A stretch of DNA of 64,000 bases from Angiostrongylus vasorum (lineage: Eukaryota; Nematoda; Chromadorea; Rhabditida; Metastrongylidae), in NCBI GenBank assembly GCA_018806985.1, contig JADANN010000249.1:1-64000 (forward strand). Direction: 5' to 3'. The position numbers were made by a program, and so were the translations under genes. Positions 12,095 to 23,579 of this stretch are shown here, one piece after another. Each line of letters opens with the position of its first letter. Position 1 is the stretch's first letter. Under the pieces are notes generated by a model, which had not been told where the DNA came from, made no database searches, and worked only from the letters and a program-made list of their open reading frames with translations.

Positions 12095-12331
12095 TTACTT
12101 GGTTGTTCTAAAATTGGACGACAATTAAACGCAGTCTCGTCATCGGGATCCCGTTGACGGGTGATTGCTGATGGCAAAAGATCGATGGAACTAGCTGAGA
12201 GACAGGCGAAACGAAGGACCCGCATGGTGTGCTGGTGAACCCGTTAGCCCCGGCAAGGGCAATGGCGTGTTCGTTCCCCACCGCAGACACCGGCGGTCCG
12301 GAGTTTTGCAAATATCGCAGATTCGTTGAAG

Positions 12332-12332
<1 letters not shown>
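12095..12332 (+). mobile_element. SINE family 2 copy
   Basis: It contains the family core: GGGTGATTGCTGATGGCA, AGCTGAGAGACAGGCGAAAC, a tRNA-like head ATGGTGTGCTGGTGAAC with a B-box-like GTTCGTTCCCC, and the 3' text GTTTTGCAAATATC. It ends directly in the TA repeat. It is just downstream of copy B. Confidence 0.7.

Positions 12333-12375
<43 letters not shown>
12333..12375. repeat. (TA)n microsatellite
   Basis: About 21 uninterrupted TA dinucleotides directly abut the 3' end of a SINE 2 copy, where other copies continue with a non-repetitive tail. Confidence 0.95.
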
Positions 12376-12378
<3 letters not shown>

Positions 12379-13824
12379 CCCTGAATGCGTCATTCTTCAT
12401 CCAAGGAAGTGCATTTTTCTATCTGATGGAGAATCGCTGCTTTACACTAAATTACTTGCTGGTACAAATCATGAGACGGACCACATCCACACAGTCACCA
12501 CCAAAGTAAATTTTTTTCCCTCGTGGTGCTTGCTTCGAACTCTTTATGACAAACAAAATAATTTGTTGTGTAAAACATTGCAAGGTTTAAGACCTTTCCA
12601 CGGTCAATCAACGTAGCGATACGTAAAAATTGTCTGCATTGTGCCCATTCTGTTGAATAGGATCAGAGGGAGGCGATTTGAACAGGAGACAATGGAACCA
12701 TCAGTGCCATTCTTCGAGCAAAAAACTGAAATAATAGAGTAAGAAAATGTGCTGGGTACAACTGATTTTTCCGGGGATCACCGGTAGCCCGTCATCTTCT
12801 GGTCTTTATTAGCTTTGATCTCGACTCCTCCTTTTGTACATCCAGCCTCGTCGAAACCATCAGAGATCGATAGGACATCCACTGCAATTCTTTTTTCCTT
12901 GAGGTGCCTGAACATTTCTATTTTCCTATTCCGATAATAATTGTAATGAAGGCAGTCGCACCGTTATCACATAATTGCAGAAATTGAACAGGTCTCTGAC
13001 ATCGGATCCAAAACCAAGTCTGTAGGCTAGTGTTTTTCTCTTACTTGTCGCAACGAGATCTTCTCCACATCCCGCTGGCTGCAAGTAATTCGACGTTTGT
13101 GCGACAACTGTGCTAATCTTGTACACTTTTTTTCTTACCCGTTTATCACAAAGAGTACCGCCATATCCACTGGGACAAATACATATGGAACAGTTTCGAG
13201 GGTGCGGATAACCTTCGTTATTACATTTGGCGGACGTAGACTTGTTGCATTTTGCTGAAGAATTGGACCTATTACAGTGCAAGTTCTAAAAAACCCGGAT
13301 GTCCGACCATTGCATTCATAATGTTCGTTGATCGTGAAGATATCGGAGAAAGAAACCATTTCAGATCCCATTGTCTTTTGATAAAGTGGATTTTTTTGCA
13401 ATCATAGTGGGCTGCTCGTTCATAGATCCACTGAGAAATTCGGCAGTACTCATAAGATTAACGAGATCAAGGTCTACCTCCACTACATGGTGCAAACCTT
13501 AGTTCATCATAGTGCATGATACTGCCGTAATCGTAGGTGAGTCCAAAGACATCGGCCTTGACCTTGCCAACTTTTCGAAACTCTGCGATGTGTTGTGGCT
13601 AAAGCAATAATTTTATATTCTCTAAAAGAATCCGGTAACTACGTTTTTTACAAAAAAACCCACATCAACATTTTGCAAGACTACAGTAACATAACTGTCG
13701 CGATCATACCGTTCCATTGTGTGGAAAAAATCCAAGCACATGGCCGATCTCATGTGCTGCTGACCCCACCTAAATCATCTCCCTAGTTCCTAGCAGCGAA
13801 ATGCACCCATAGACGGAAAAGATT

Positions 13825-14085
13825 ATTAAGCAAAAAATGGCGCTGGTCGATAGAACTAGTTGAGAGACAGGGCGAAACAGAAGGACCCTAATGGTGTGGT
13901 GGTGAACGCGTTACTCTCCGGAAAGGACAATAGAGCGTTCGTTTCCCACCGCAGACACCTGCGGTCCGGAGTTTTGCAAATATCTCAGCATCATCCTAAT
14001 TGTATTCCACACGATACCCTGCCGTAAAAAATTACAGTAGGCAGTAAATAAAAAAGGTTAAGATTGAGATTAATAAGTGTTGTTT
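13825..14085 (+). mobile_element. SINE family 2 inside copy B intron
   Basis: Full-length core and 3' tail (ATCTCAGCATCATC, ACCCTGCCGTAAAAAATTAC, GGCAGTAAATAAAAAAGG). It occupies most of the intron between the exon ending LLSLGDDTPT and the zinc-site exon, antisense to copy B. Confidence 0.75.
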
Positions 14086-14439
14086 TAAAGATCCTATTTC
14101 GGATGCGTCCCACCGTTGGGGTATCGTCACCAAGAGAAAGAAGTTGATCTCCACCGAATCGGCCAACGCCCGCGTAAGATTCCGGCTCCTTGACCACAAC
14201 CACCTTGTCTTTAGCTGCAAAAAAACTCATGTAAGAAGCAGTTCGCTAAATTGCCATAGAACGTAGGACGAACCACGTTTATCTTCCACGAAATCAATGC
14301 ATGTGGCATCACTCCACACCTTCAAGCCCATTCTGAAGAATTTTCGCACGTCTTTATCTAAAGATTTAATTTTTTGAATTACTATCTAAACCAATTTTCA
14401 ACTTATCACTGAGAAGCTGAAGACCTTCTTCTTTTCTCA

Positions 14440-15210
14440 GGTCTACCTGTTTACTCATTGACTTTTTTTCACTACTATACTCATAACAATTACTGGAGTT
14501 GCAGTACCGTTTACATTATACATTCCATCTTCTGATTCGCCAAAGCAAGCCAGAACCTCGTTTTCGATGCAGCTGAGTCACCTCCATATATCGAGTTATG
14601 CAAGATATGGTAAGAAAAAAACCGAGTTGGAGAAGATGAATCTGCTAGTCGAACTGGTCAGCAGGATTTGAATGAGAGTTCACAGAACGGTGAAGAAAAT
14701 CATTACAGACTAGGCTGTTATGTTTTTTTACAATGAGGGTTGATTTCACCAATAAATCCCAGGTAGAAGAGAAAACCATGCCATCAAGGATCTATAGTGA
14801 CAAAAACTTTCAAATGGTGCCGGTGCAACTTCAAGGTCCATGTCTATTCGAATTTGATCTAAATGTGTACAGCCTACAAGTGTTTACATCCTCAAGCTAC
14901 TATCTCCATGAATGTGTCGCTCAACAGGCAAAGAAATGAAGACGTCGTGTTGACTGTTATACGAAAGAAGCTGAATTGATGTCATGAAGCCAAGCCTATT
15001 GGAATGGATGCCATGTAGATGAATCCGAGTGCAGCAAATATTTTTGTTTAGATTGTCTCAATAATGCTAACAAGAAGAGCCGATTGTAGAAGTTAAAAAA
15101 TTGCAAATAAGTTGTAAAAATTGTAAAACTGAAATGCTTTTATTTCAAGCTATTATTTTATTATTGTTATTTTATGTTGATTAGTAACACCGAGATTAAA
15201 GGAAGGTCGG
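14440..15210. other. Copy B intron, no gene seen
   Basis: Part of the long intron between the pro/mature exon and the 14357-14274 exon. A 68-codon plus-strand frame at 14733-14939 has no domain. Confidence 0.3.
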
Positions 15211-15214
15211 TTTC

Positions 15215-15510
15215 GAAATATTGTTATTGCTCTTTGCTAGCCGATAATGATGCCGACTTCTTCAGGATGGATTGTCCGGGAAGAACAAGTTACTATCATC
15301 GGACAATCAGTACTATCAACCATCAGCATCCTGTATAAAAGGGCATCACCGAGTGGGTATGCCTCATTCGAGAAATGGTCAGCTGAGGAAGACACCACTA
15401 GATATGAAAGCGAAGACGCCACATGGAGACGAAGAACGTGGACTATCGACTCGGATCGTCGGCTCTAGCAAGACGAAGACATCGAAACGTTAGCCGAACA
15501 AAAAATTGTT
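15215..15510. mobile_element. Element with terminal inverted repeats, divergent
   Basis: The right end (ACATCGAAACGTTAGCCGAAC) reverse-complements to the same family text as the 62.2-kb element (CTAACGTTTCGGTGCC) and the half copy at 43.3 kb (GCTAACGTTTCGATGCC). The left end (CTAGCCGATAATGATGCCG) is a weaker inverted match. The interior shows no transposase. It lies in a copy B intron. Confidence 0.4.
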
Positions 15511-16159
15511 TATCAACCTTGTGTAAGCTTATCAAAGAAACAGTACATGATGTCTGTAATTCTAAATAAATTCTGCGTTTAAAGTATGTGCCGTAGACGT
15601 TAGAAGCTATTATCGTCATGGATTGTGAAAGGTAGTAACTGCAAAAAAACGGAGCTCGTTGTGTGAAAGTTCAAGACCATAAAGCCTCTAGCGTTATTGT
15701 AAGGTTATGAAATATCTGGGAAAGGACAATTTTTGAAAACACCTTGATAAATACGCAGTGTTCGCGCATGTGGGCCTGCATACTGCAAGATGTTCGTAAA
15801 AGTTTCTTTAGTGATTTACCATCCTATCATAGCAACTTATTGCCTTTCGTTTCGCAAATCGTTACGCATGTACATCAGACGGGCTCGTACCCGTGTGGTG
15901 AAAGAAAAATAAAACGGGTTGACTCAGTCAAAAAAAAATGTTTTCGCGGTAAACAGATAAATAGGGCTCTTCTCTATGGACGCTTGCCATGACACCCAAA
16001 ACATCTGTTTTGTGCTATCGAATCAAGGTTCGAATCTTGAAGAGAGATTATAAAGGGTTTAACAAAGACCACCGTTTGGCAAAATAAGCGGTAGAAAAAG
16101 AAGTGATCCGCAAGTAAGTGGTGTCGTTTCCAATGCTTCGATAAAAATTCTTTATTTCG

Positions 16160-16398
16160 TTTTTTTTCTAGTAGGAACTATCAATCTTCGGACCGCAGGT
16201 GTCTGCGGTGGGAACGAACGCGCTATTGTCCTGTCCGGGGAGTAGCGCGCTCACGACCACCTCCATGCGGGTCCTTCGTTTCGCCTGTCTCTCAGCTAGT
16301 TCTATCGATCTTTTGCCATCAGCAATCATCCGTCAGCGGGATTGATCTGGGAGCCCAAATCGGCAACGAACCAAGTTAAGCTGAGGCCGCAGTTATAA
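16160..16398 (-). mobile_element. SINE family 2 copy, minus strand
   Basis: In minus orientation it carries the 5' text (CAGCTTAACTTGGTTCG, then GATCAATCCCGCTGACGG), the tRNA-like head and GCAGACACCTGCGGTCCG, but it ends before the usual GCAAATATCTCAGC tail. It directly abuts the foldback that follows. Confidence 0.7.
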
Positions 16399-16399
16399 T

Positions 16400-16742
16400 C
16401 ACAATTTTTTAACTTATTATTTACTGCCTACTCTTTTTAACGGCAGGGTATATATTGCGAAATATAACTTTAATATGCTGAGATATTTGCAAAACTCCGG
16501 ACAACAGGTGTCTACGGTGGTCAATAGAACTAGCTGAGAGACAGGAGAAGCGAAGGACCCGCATGGTGTGGTGGTGAGCGCGCTACTCCACCGAAAGGAC
16601 AGTAACGCCTTCGTTCCCCCACCGTAGACACCTGCGGTCCGGAGTTTTGCAAGTATCTCAGCATCATTAAAGTTATATTTCGCAATATACACCCTGCCGT
16701 TAAAAAGAGTAAGCAGTAAATAATAAGTTAAAATTATCATTC
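16400..16742. mobile_element. SINE family 2 head-to-head foldback
   Basis: The left arm (about 16403-16518, minus orientation) and right arm (about 16615-16737, plus orientation) are near-complementary over about 115 bases. Both run from TTATTTACTGCCTAC to CCGGA..CAGGTGTCTACGGTGG. The spacer holds a single copy of the tRNA-like head. It lies in a copy B intron next to the pro/mature exon. Confidence 0.75.
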
Positions 16743-17689
16743 TTCGGTTGTTTACATCAAAGGGGCAGTTTACACGACCAAATCTGACCTGAGGTGTTGA
16801 AACTGTAGAAAACGCCATCCTTCCATGTCGTATTAAGACCGAAATTGTCTCTTAGTACCTGCCTCCTTGTGCGAGCTTCGTTCACGACATCCTTAAAGAA
16901 TTTCTCGGCTTGTCTATTAAACATATTTCACCATGACATTCTGGAAACACTGCTTTTGAACCATTCCTTACATATTTGAATACTTTCAACATGATGCCAC
17001 TCAGCAGAATAGTTCGAGCAGATCCTCATTGAGAATGGATCTTGGGAAAAAAGAGTGGTTCAAATTTGGGCCGTAATCCTTCAATTTCGACACTATTTTT
17101 TTGTTAATACGAAAATCTCATTTATGAAATCACAAGGAAGGAAAGACGGATGGAAAAAAAGTCCAGCAATACCTTAACTCCCTTCCTGATTTTTTTCTTC
17201 TCGATCCTTGTACGGTCTCATTTTCTCTGTATATGCTTTCCATGTATCGGAAAAACTGACTTGAGGTATGGAAACTCCATGGTTATTGTCTGTCTAAAAG
17301 CGCTCGTACATTAGTAGTATGAGATGTCAACTGACTTACTACCTGTAGGTGGGGCAGTTTACTAATTTTGTTCTTCTGGCTTCTTTGGCGACCAGAAAAG
17401 ATATCTTCTACTCCTCTTCCGATATCACTAATCCCACACTGCATTTCTGCGATGGCGACAAAGAGCAACAGAGTAATTCTCATGTTTCTGAGCAGTAAGA
17501 ATTATGACGATATTTGCAGGCACATTCAACTCATTACACCACTGACAAGCCATTCAATATCACATTCCTCTAATCTGTTCAGTGGCAAGTGAGTCATCAC
17601 ATAATACTAATATAAAGCTCTTGATATCCCACCTGGTGTTCAAATAAATACTACTGTGGAAGCGTTACTGTGAAATTTAAACATTATTC

Positions 17690-18405
17690 CAGTGTAATCT
17701 CAAGCGAAGAACCTATGCTGAGAAGGCGAAGAGATGAAAAATCGATGATTTGCTGCTTGAACAAACCACTTCGTATCTTGGACGTGAACATGAAGAACAC
17801 CATGAAGGAGGAATTGGATAGAAGGAGGAGAGAAGGATGGGTCGCAATCTAGCCTCTCAATGAAACCGTCGACCAGCTAGCGGATCTAAAACTCCGTGCT
17901 CAGTTTTCGATTCACAATGCTCCCAGCCTTTCATATGCAGTAGAGCCGTGCGCTGATAATCCTACCTAGGAACCAATCAAATACTGTACACTACCCACAA
18001 CGATGTCTTCTGAAATTTAAAGCGCACTCACAACGTCTAGCCGTAATTCGAAGCTGTTATCTTCGAAATCTATCCCATCTTCGAGAATCTAGAGGTATAG
18101 ATAGCGAGCGTAAATAGGCCGGTCACATGATAAGAATAACGGATGACAGAAGGGTCGAAAAGAGCAATAGAGTGGATTACAAGATAATGAGTGCTCTCGG
18201 ACGGCAGCTTAAATGATGGGCGGAGATTTTCTTGGCCTACGTCGATCATCAGCATTCGCAAATAGAGACAATTTCTCTGTTTTTGAATGAACTTCGTGGA
18301 ATTCACCATATTTGAAGCGGACCACCACCATGGACAACGCTGAAGCGAAAGAGCAAAGGGTAGAAATTGAAGCCTGACAATTCAAGCATTCAAGTAAGTA
18401 ATCTC
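17690..18405 (+). mobile_element. RTE-type LINE fragment, 3' part
   Basis: Plus-strand frames contain the RTE post-RT text: the NMKNTMKEELDRRRREGW segment at about 17785-17840, then VDQLADLKLRAQF at about 17865-17905. The fragment ends in ATTCAAGTAAGTAATC at about 18390-18405, the GTAA-type tail of this family. It is frame-shifted and interrupted throughout. Confidence 0.6.
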
Positions 18406-18409
18406 AAAT

Positions 18410-19005
18410 AATTTGTAACTTCCAGGCGTTTTTAGTGTTTCATAAATGTTTAGTCTTATAAATGTAAGAAACAAAGGGAAGCTTAGACGAGGAACTACTG
18501 GTGCAGCTGGCGGTTGTGATGGTGGCTGTGTTGTTCACTTTTTATGTTATTAAACACCTTGAAGTATTTATTCACCTGTTGTACATACGGTATTTCAGCA
18601 GCAACAGTTTACTGTTTGCTGATTTACCGTATGTTTATTCACAATCCGAGAACACATTTCGTATTCTGCAGAAAGTTCCAGTAACGCACTGTAGTTTGCT
18701 AAACTGTTGCAAGGAATGACGACGATAAACATCCGTTTCGGAACAATGCGGCTTGGATAAGGTGTAGGCGCCGGAAAACCAACCAGGATACAGACTTTTA
18801 CAATGTCTTCGTACAAGTATAGCACTAAAATAGATTACGGATTATCATATGATCGTTTCATTACTACCTTTGCGACAGTGAATGTGAACGGTGTTGACAA
18901 GATCTTCCCCATTACGTCAAAAAATAATGTCGTTGTACATTGGTGAAATTCTGGTTGTGAAGTTGTCCTAGAGCTCTTGATCTCAATGTATTAAGCCAGG
19001 ATGCT
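18410..19005. other. No gene seen
   Basis: Only short overlapping frames on both strands, with no domain and no recognised repeat. Confidence 0.35.
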
Positions 19006-19009
19006 GTAG

Positions 19010-19130
19010 TTGTCCAGATATTCCATGACCACTTGTGCTTCAACTAAATCGATGACCTGCTTCGTGTCGATGAAAATGAGACGAAGCGATCTGTTGTACA
19101 TCCGTGAGCTCCACCAGTGAGTTTCCCCTT
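19010..19130 (-). mobile_element. RTE reverse transcriptase scrap
   Basis: The minus-strand frame reads RLIFIDTKQVIDLVEAQV. It corresponds to LTFIDLKKAFDSIEIEAV of the larger element at 24 kb, where it surrounds the first catalytic Asp of the RT palm. About 120 bases survive. Confidence 0.55.
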
Positions 19131-19134
19131 TTTG

Positions 19135-20450
19135 ACACAATTCATGTGCTGAGTATATATCCATTAAAAGCGCAAAGCTTTTTAACCAGTGGATTCTACT
19201 ACACTTATGTGAAACTACAAGGCCACCTTCGTTCAGAGTTTAGGTCACTTGTGGTATAAAGTTAAACACTGAAATCTATCATATGAGAACCTACATGTGA
19301 TAGTACTCCAAAGTGCTCAAGGAAGCCCGTAGATGACAGTGTTCCAACACAATCAGCGCACTTATTAGCTAAAAAATACTATGACGAGAAATTCCAAACA
19401 TGACTTCCGGTCCGATGTAACCATACTAGGAAATCTTCAGGTTTCCTCAACATACAGTCACCAGCCGCTGGGACCGAACGGATGTTTTCTATCTTGGAAC
19501 TTGGATTCTACTAGAAAGACGACTAGTACTCAGACGATTTCTGTTACACTTCCATTAGGCTATCGATCTTTCCATTCCGATGCAACAATCCAAATCCTCT
19601 TTAAGCAAAAAAAAAGTAATAGATTCGGAATTCTTATTAACGCAGGCCATCAATAGTAAGGGATGACGCTGCGAGGAATATACAGAATTAAAACTACTAC
19701 AAAGTTCTTGCGCGCCTTCATTACCGGATGTCTTGTAAGACGAACGGCGGCAAAAAAGGCAAATTGTGTACAATTCACTAGAATGAAGAAAAAAAGAAAC
19801 AAGTGGTATATTGGATGGAATCGACCGGTATATGTTTTCCCTCTGTAATTGCATTACCCGTTGTGTTTAACCTACTCGAAGGATTTCAACGATGATAAAC
19901 TTGGAGTACATGGTCTCTAATTTTAGTTGTTTTAACGAAACAATGTATGAGACTACCTGGCTTATCTTCGTCTTTGCATTGGTTCTTGCGTCTTGGATGC
20001 AAACAAAAAAACTTTTCATCAGCTTGAGCTACCCTTTTATGAGGTAGGTCCCTACAGTACATCGCAGTTCCACACAAAGCTGCAATATATAGGAAGTACT
20101 GGAAAGACGCTAATGAGCGATAGCAAATTATTTGCTTCTTCCTCTGCATTATAGAGTTACTTTGACAGTTCCCTCGCTCGAAAGAGTTTAGTGGAAGCAT
20201 GTTCTTTTTTTAGGTCCTTGTGAATAATTCACACTATTTGGCCGGCAATCCACCTGTTAAGAGAACTCCGCGTCACGTGGCCTGCCAGTTTTATTTCCAA
20301 AATCTTAAGCTGAACTTCGGATTTCGGCTCTCTGTGTCGTGGTAGGTACTCCGTGCACCATTCAGAATAGTATGTTTGATAACGTTGGTTGGTCCACAGT
20401 ACCGCACACTTTCGGGCTAGACTTCCGAGGGGTATGTTAAGGTTACAAAT
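19135..20450. other. No gene supported
   Basis: Frames of about 60-105 codons on both strands overlap each other and carry no recognised domain or splice partner. Confidence 0.35.
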
Positions 20451-20454
20451 CTTA

Positions 20455-21400
20455 CTTACTCGGATACTTGCACGGTCCGTCTTCACGAGTTGTGCGGACT
20501 CTAGCACATATGCCATTCGTTCCTTTCTGTTGCAATCGTAGTCGATGGTGGTCGTCTTGTTCGAACATGGTATCGCTTGCGAGTCTCGTTTCGTGATCTG
20601 TAAAACAACTGCAGCTGTGGGTACAGCTGATTAACTTTGTTTACGAACACATCCACCCAACGTGTAGATGGCCGCCGAAGGGTACGTCTGCATTCTCGTG
20701 GAGTCCACTCTACGGTTCTTTTCGTCCATCTGTCTTCCGTTCTTCTCATTATGTGACCGGCCCATCTATGTTTCGCTATCGATGTGTAATCTCCTGGATC
20801 TCGAAGATGTGACAGATTTCGAAGGTCAGAGCTTTGCGCATTCCGGCTAGATATTGAGAGTGCCGGTTTTATTTAAGAAGACATCGCTCGAGCGCTCTGT
20901 GAATACTGCGAATCATTCTTGACGTAGCTAAGGTATCAACCCACGTCTCTGCAGCATAACAGAGCGCTGGGAGGACAGTAGATCTGAAAAAAATGAGCGC
21001 GGATTTTCGGGTTCCTCAGTTGGTCGGTGGCTTGTTTGAGAGTCCCGAATGCGGCCCAAGCTGCTTTCCTTCTTCTGTCTAGTTCCTCCTTCACCTTGTT
21101 TTCCATGTTCATTGACCGCCCAAGGTATACGTACGAGGTGACCTCTGCAATGAGAGAGCCATCCAGTTCAATTTTTTTTCGCCATATGGGTTTTTCATGA
21201 ACTGGGTCTTCTTTCGATTTATGCGCAGTCCGATCTTTTTCCCCGCTTCGTTGAGCTCGTTGATCATCGTCTCTACTTCGCTAGTACTTCTTGAGAAGAT
21301 GACAATGTCATCGGGAAAACGAAGGTTTGATACGACTATTCCATCAACACGTATGCCTTTCTCATCCCAATTGGTTATATTCATCGATTAAAAGCTGAGT
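20455..21400 (-). mobile_element. RTE-type LINE, RT end to 3' terminus
   Basis: From 21384 down, the minus strand encodes the RT palm motif region (VVSNLRFPDDIVIFSRSTSE, with FPDD in place of the usual F/YADD), then EAGKKIGLRINRKKTQFM. The post-RT region follows in broken frames (ENKVKEELDRRRKAAWAAFG; KHRWAGHIMRRTEDRWTKR; RRPSTRWVDVF). The 3' end is CCGAGTAAGTAAG near 20455. The element abuts the position where copy C's last exon should lie, so its insertion or an associated deletion removed that exon. Confidence 0.8.
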
Positions 21401-21467
21401 GGAAACATCTCTCGAAAATCTGACAGGAACTTTGAGATTTTAAGTGTCGATATTTACAGGTGGCCTG

Positions 21468-23440
21468 TCAATTTCTGATCCTTTTGAGCTTTAATCTCTA
21501 CTCCTCGTAGTACACATCCTGTTACTCCATAACTACGAGAGATCGACTGGATATTGACCTCGATTTTTTTTCGTTCTCGTGCCCAAACCGTTATATCTTT
21601 GTCCTAACCGTAATAATGACCAAATTAATCGTACCGAAATCGTGCAATTGCAAAAATGGAACTGATCGCTAGGGTCGGATCCAAAACCTAGAATAAAGTT
21701 AGCCATTTGTTTCTCCTCTGTAGCCACAAGATCTTCTCCACATCCCGGTGGCTGAAAGAAAATAATTTCATTCAGCTATTATGTTCATCTTTAGTGTTCG
21801 GTTTACCCACCGATCACATAGAGCTGCTCCGTACCCTCCCGGACATATGCAAACGGAACATTTTCTAGGATGGGAAAAATTTTTCGTTTATACAATTCGC
21901 GGATGTAGACTTGTTGCATTTTGCTGAAAAGCTTAGCTTTTTCCCCTGCCATCAAGGAAAATTCTCAGCAGAGGTGACGGCAGCTCATACCAATGCATGC
22001 ATAATATTCGTTGATCATGAAGATTTTGGAGAACGAAATACACTCAGATCCCACTGTTTTCGCATGACACGGATCTATTGTAATCATCGTGAGCTCCTCG
22101 TTAATAGAACCATTTAAAAAATATAGCAGCACTTACTAGATTAGGTAAAAACCTCCATCACGTGCTGCAAACCTCTGCTCCCCGTAGTGCATAACACTGC
22201 CGTAATCGTACGTGAGTCCAAAGACATCGCTATAGTTACTACCCATCATAGCGAACTGGCTGATGTGTTGTGGCTAAAGCAATAGTGTGAATTTTTTCAA
22301 TAACCTCAGCCACTAGTGTTTTAAGATTGACTGACATCAACATTTTCCACGGCAATTCTTATGTAGCTGTCGCGATCATGCCTTGACGTTGTGTAGAAGA
22401 ATCCAAAAATATGGCCAATTTCGTGAACGACCTCCCCTTTCCAAAGCATCCAACTATTGGGAAAAACGTCTCTTCGTACTTATAAAAAAGTGGCCCTTTT
22501 CTTGATTTTTTTCTACCAAAAATTTCTTGCAGTCGCAAATTTCAATACGTCGCACCGTCGCTTCTTCAGTGGGGGCAAGAAGTTGGCCTCCACCGAGTCG
22601 CCCATTGTTCGAGAAACATCCGTCTTCTTTGACAACTACTGTTTTTATCTTTAGCTGAAAATTGTTTATGATAAGATAAGACTTATTGGTTTCGTTTCAG
22701 AGGTGGGACAAACCATGTTTGCTCTCTACAGAGTCGATACAGGCTTTGTCTCTGCAAACCTTGACGCCCATTTTAAATAGATTTGGCACGGCGGTGTCTG
22801 AAATTTTAATGCTTCGCTTTCATAAAACGACTTCAGTGGAATGATCGGGGAGATTTATTTGACTGCTATAGAGAATGTGACAAGGATAACAGTGAAGAAC
22901 TCGAAATACTGCGAGACGTGTGCCAGTGTGAAAGAAATGGTGCAGTGTGAAAGAAACGGTGCAGACTAGCAATCACAAATCGAATCATCTCTTTTGTTTT
23001 CCTCTACTTTTTATAGAGTTCACCTTTTCGATTCGATTTGTTTTCTTTCTATTTGTTGTCGTCGCAGTTCGCCGTTATTAGTACAAGTGATTTTTTTTGT
23101 GGTTTTAAACTATAACAATTAGGCTTAAGACAGTGGAGAGTTCTTCCCAGAGAAATTTTTCGTCAATGAACTCTCTTAGCTAAGAATGATTATATCTTAA
23201 AAACCGACTTCCATTAACCGTCGGCTAAAATAATCAATAATTTTTTACTAAGTTGAGCTTTACAGCTCAATCACTTAGTAAATCATTTACGAGTGGTTGT
23301 TTTCAAGTTGCCGACAGCAATGCTGGTTGTTTGTCATCTTAGATCTTATCTTAGATCTTAGAGATAAAGTGGTTTTCTTTTAATTAGCCCGATATATTGA
23401 ACACTAGAAAATACCGTCTTTCCTTGTTGAGTTCATGCCT
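21468..23440 (-). pseudogene. Copy C: astacin pseudogene
   Basis: Recognisable minus-strand exons: mature N-terminus at about 23440-23384 (frame broken inside VFYSFN), DTAVPNLFKMGVKVCRDKAC (conserved Trp changed to Cys) at about 22800-22710, 22654-22556 (frame-shifted after AKDK), the zinc exon at about 22440-22330, YDYGSVMHYGEQR, the EGF exon 21923-21807 (one base longer than in A and B), a CUB start exon and a CUB middle exon. The zinc motif is HEIGHIFGFFYTTSRHDRD, where the third zinc-binding His has become Tyr. The acceptor before the CUB middle exon is GG in place of AG. The last exon is missing where an RTE fragment begins. It cannot encode an active protease. Confidence 0.8.
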
Positions 23441-23474
23441 GCATTGTCTGCAGTTGGGCGTACAAAGTATTGTG

Positions 23475-23575
23475 ACAAAATATAGAACTTCTGCGTATCT
23501 AGTTAATGTGACGATATGTGAAGCTTTCCACGGACCTTCTCCATAGAGACATCTCATTCCAGATAGCCAAGAGGC
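23475..23575 (-). pseudogene. Orphan astacin last exon next to copy C start
   Basis: The minus strand reads WNEMSLWRRSVE and then SFTYRHIN followed by a TAG stop. This matches the FTYRYID end of the CUB domain. It lies only about 40 bases upstream of copy C's mature N-terminus exon, so an intervening intergenic region and the start of copy C have been deleted. The upstream side runs straight into RTE sequence. Confidence 0.55.
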
Positions 23576-23579
23576 CACG

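Larger units (their letters stand above)
12604..17483 (-). pseudogene. Copy B: astacin-EGF-CUB gene with four +1 shifts
   Basis: Same architecture as copy A. Exons: leader MRITLLLFVAIAEMQCG at 17483 down; pro/mature ARTRRQVLRDNFGLNTTWKD at about 16917-16795; then 14357-14274, 14214-14114, 13769-13664, 13598-13498, 13430-13308, 13254-13139, 13078-12962, 12907-12782 and 12725-12604 (TGA stop). Splice positions match copy A. Five of these nine exons have exactly A's length, and four are exactly one base longer: A6 run at 13725-13730 inside the zinc motif after HEIGHVLGFF, T7 at 13391-13397, T6 at 12891-12896 and A6 at 12720-12725. There are no in-frame substitutions to stop in these exons. SINE 2 elements sit in two introns. 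It is either a young pseudogene or an intact gene with homopolymer errors in the assembly. Confidence 0.75.
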
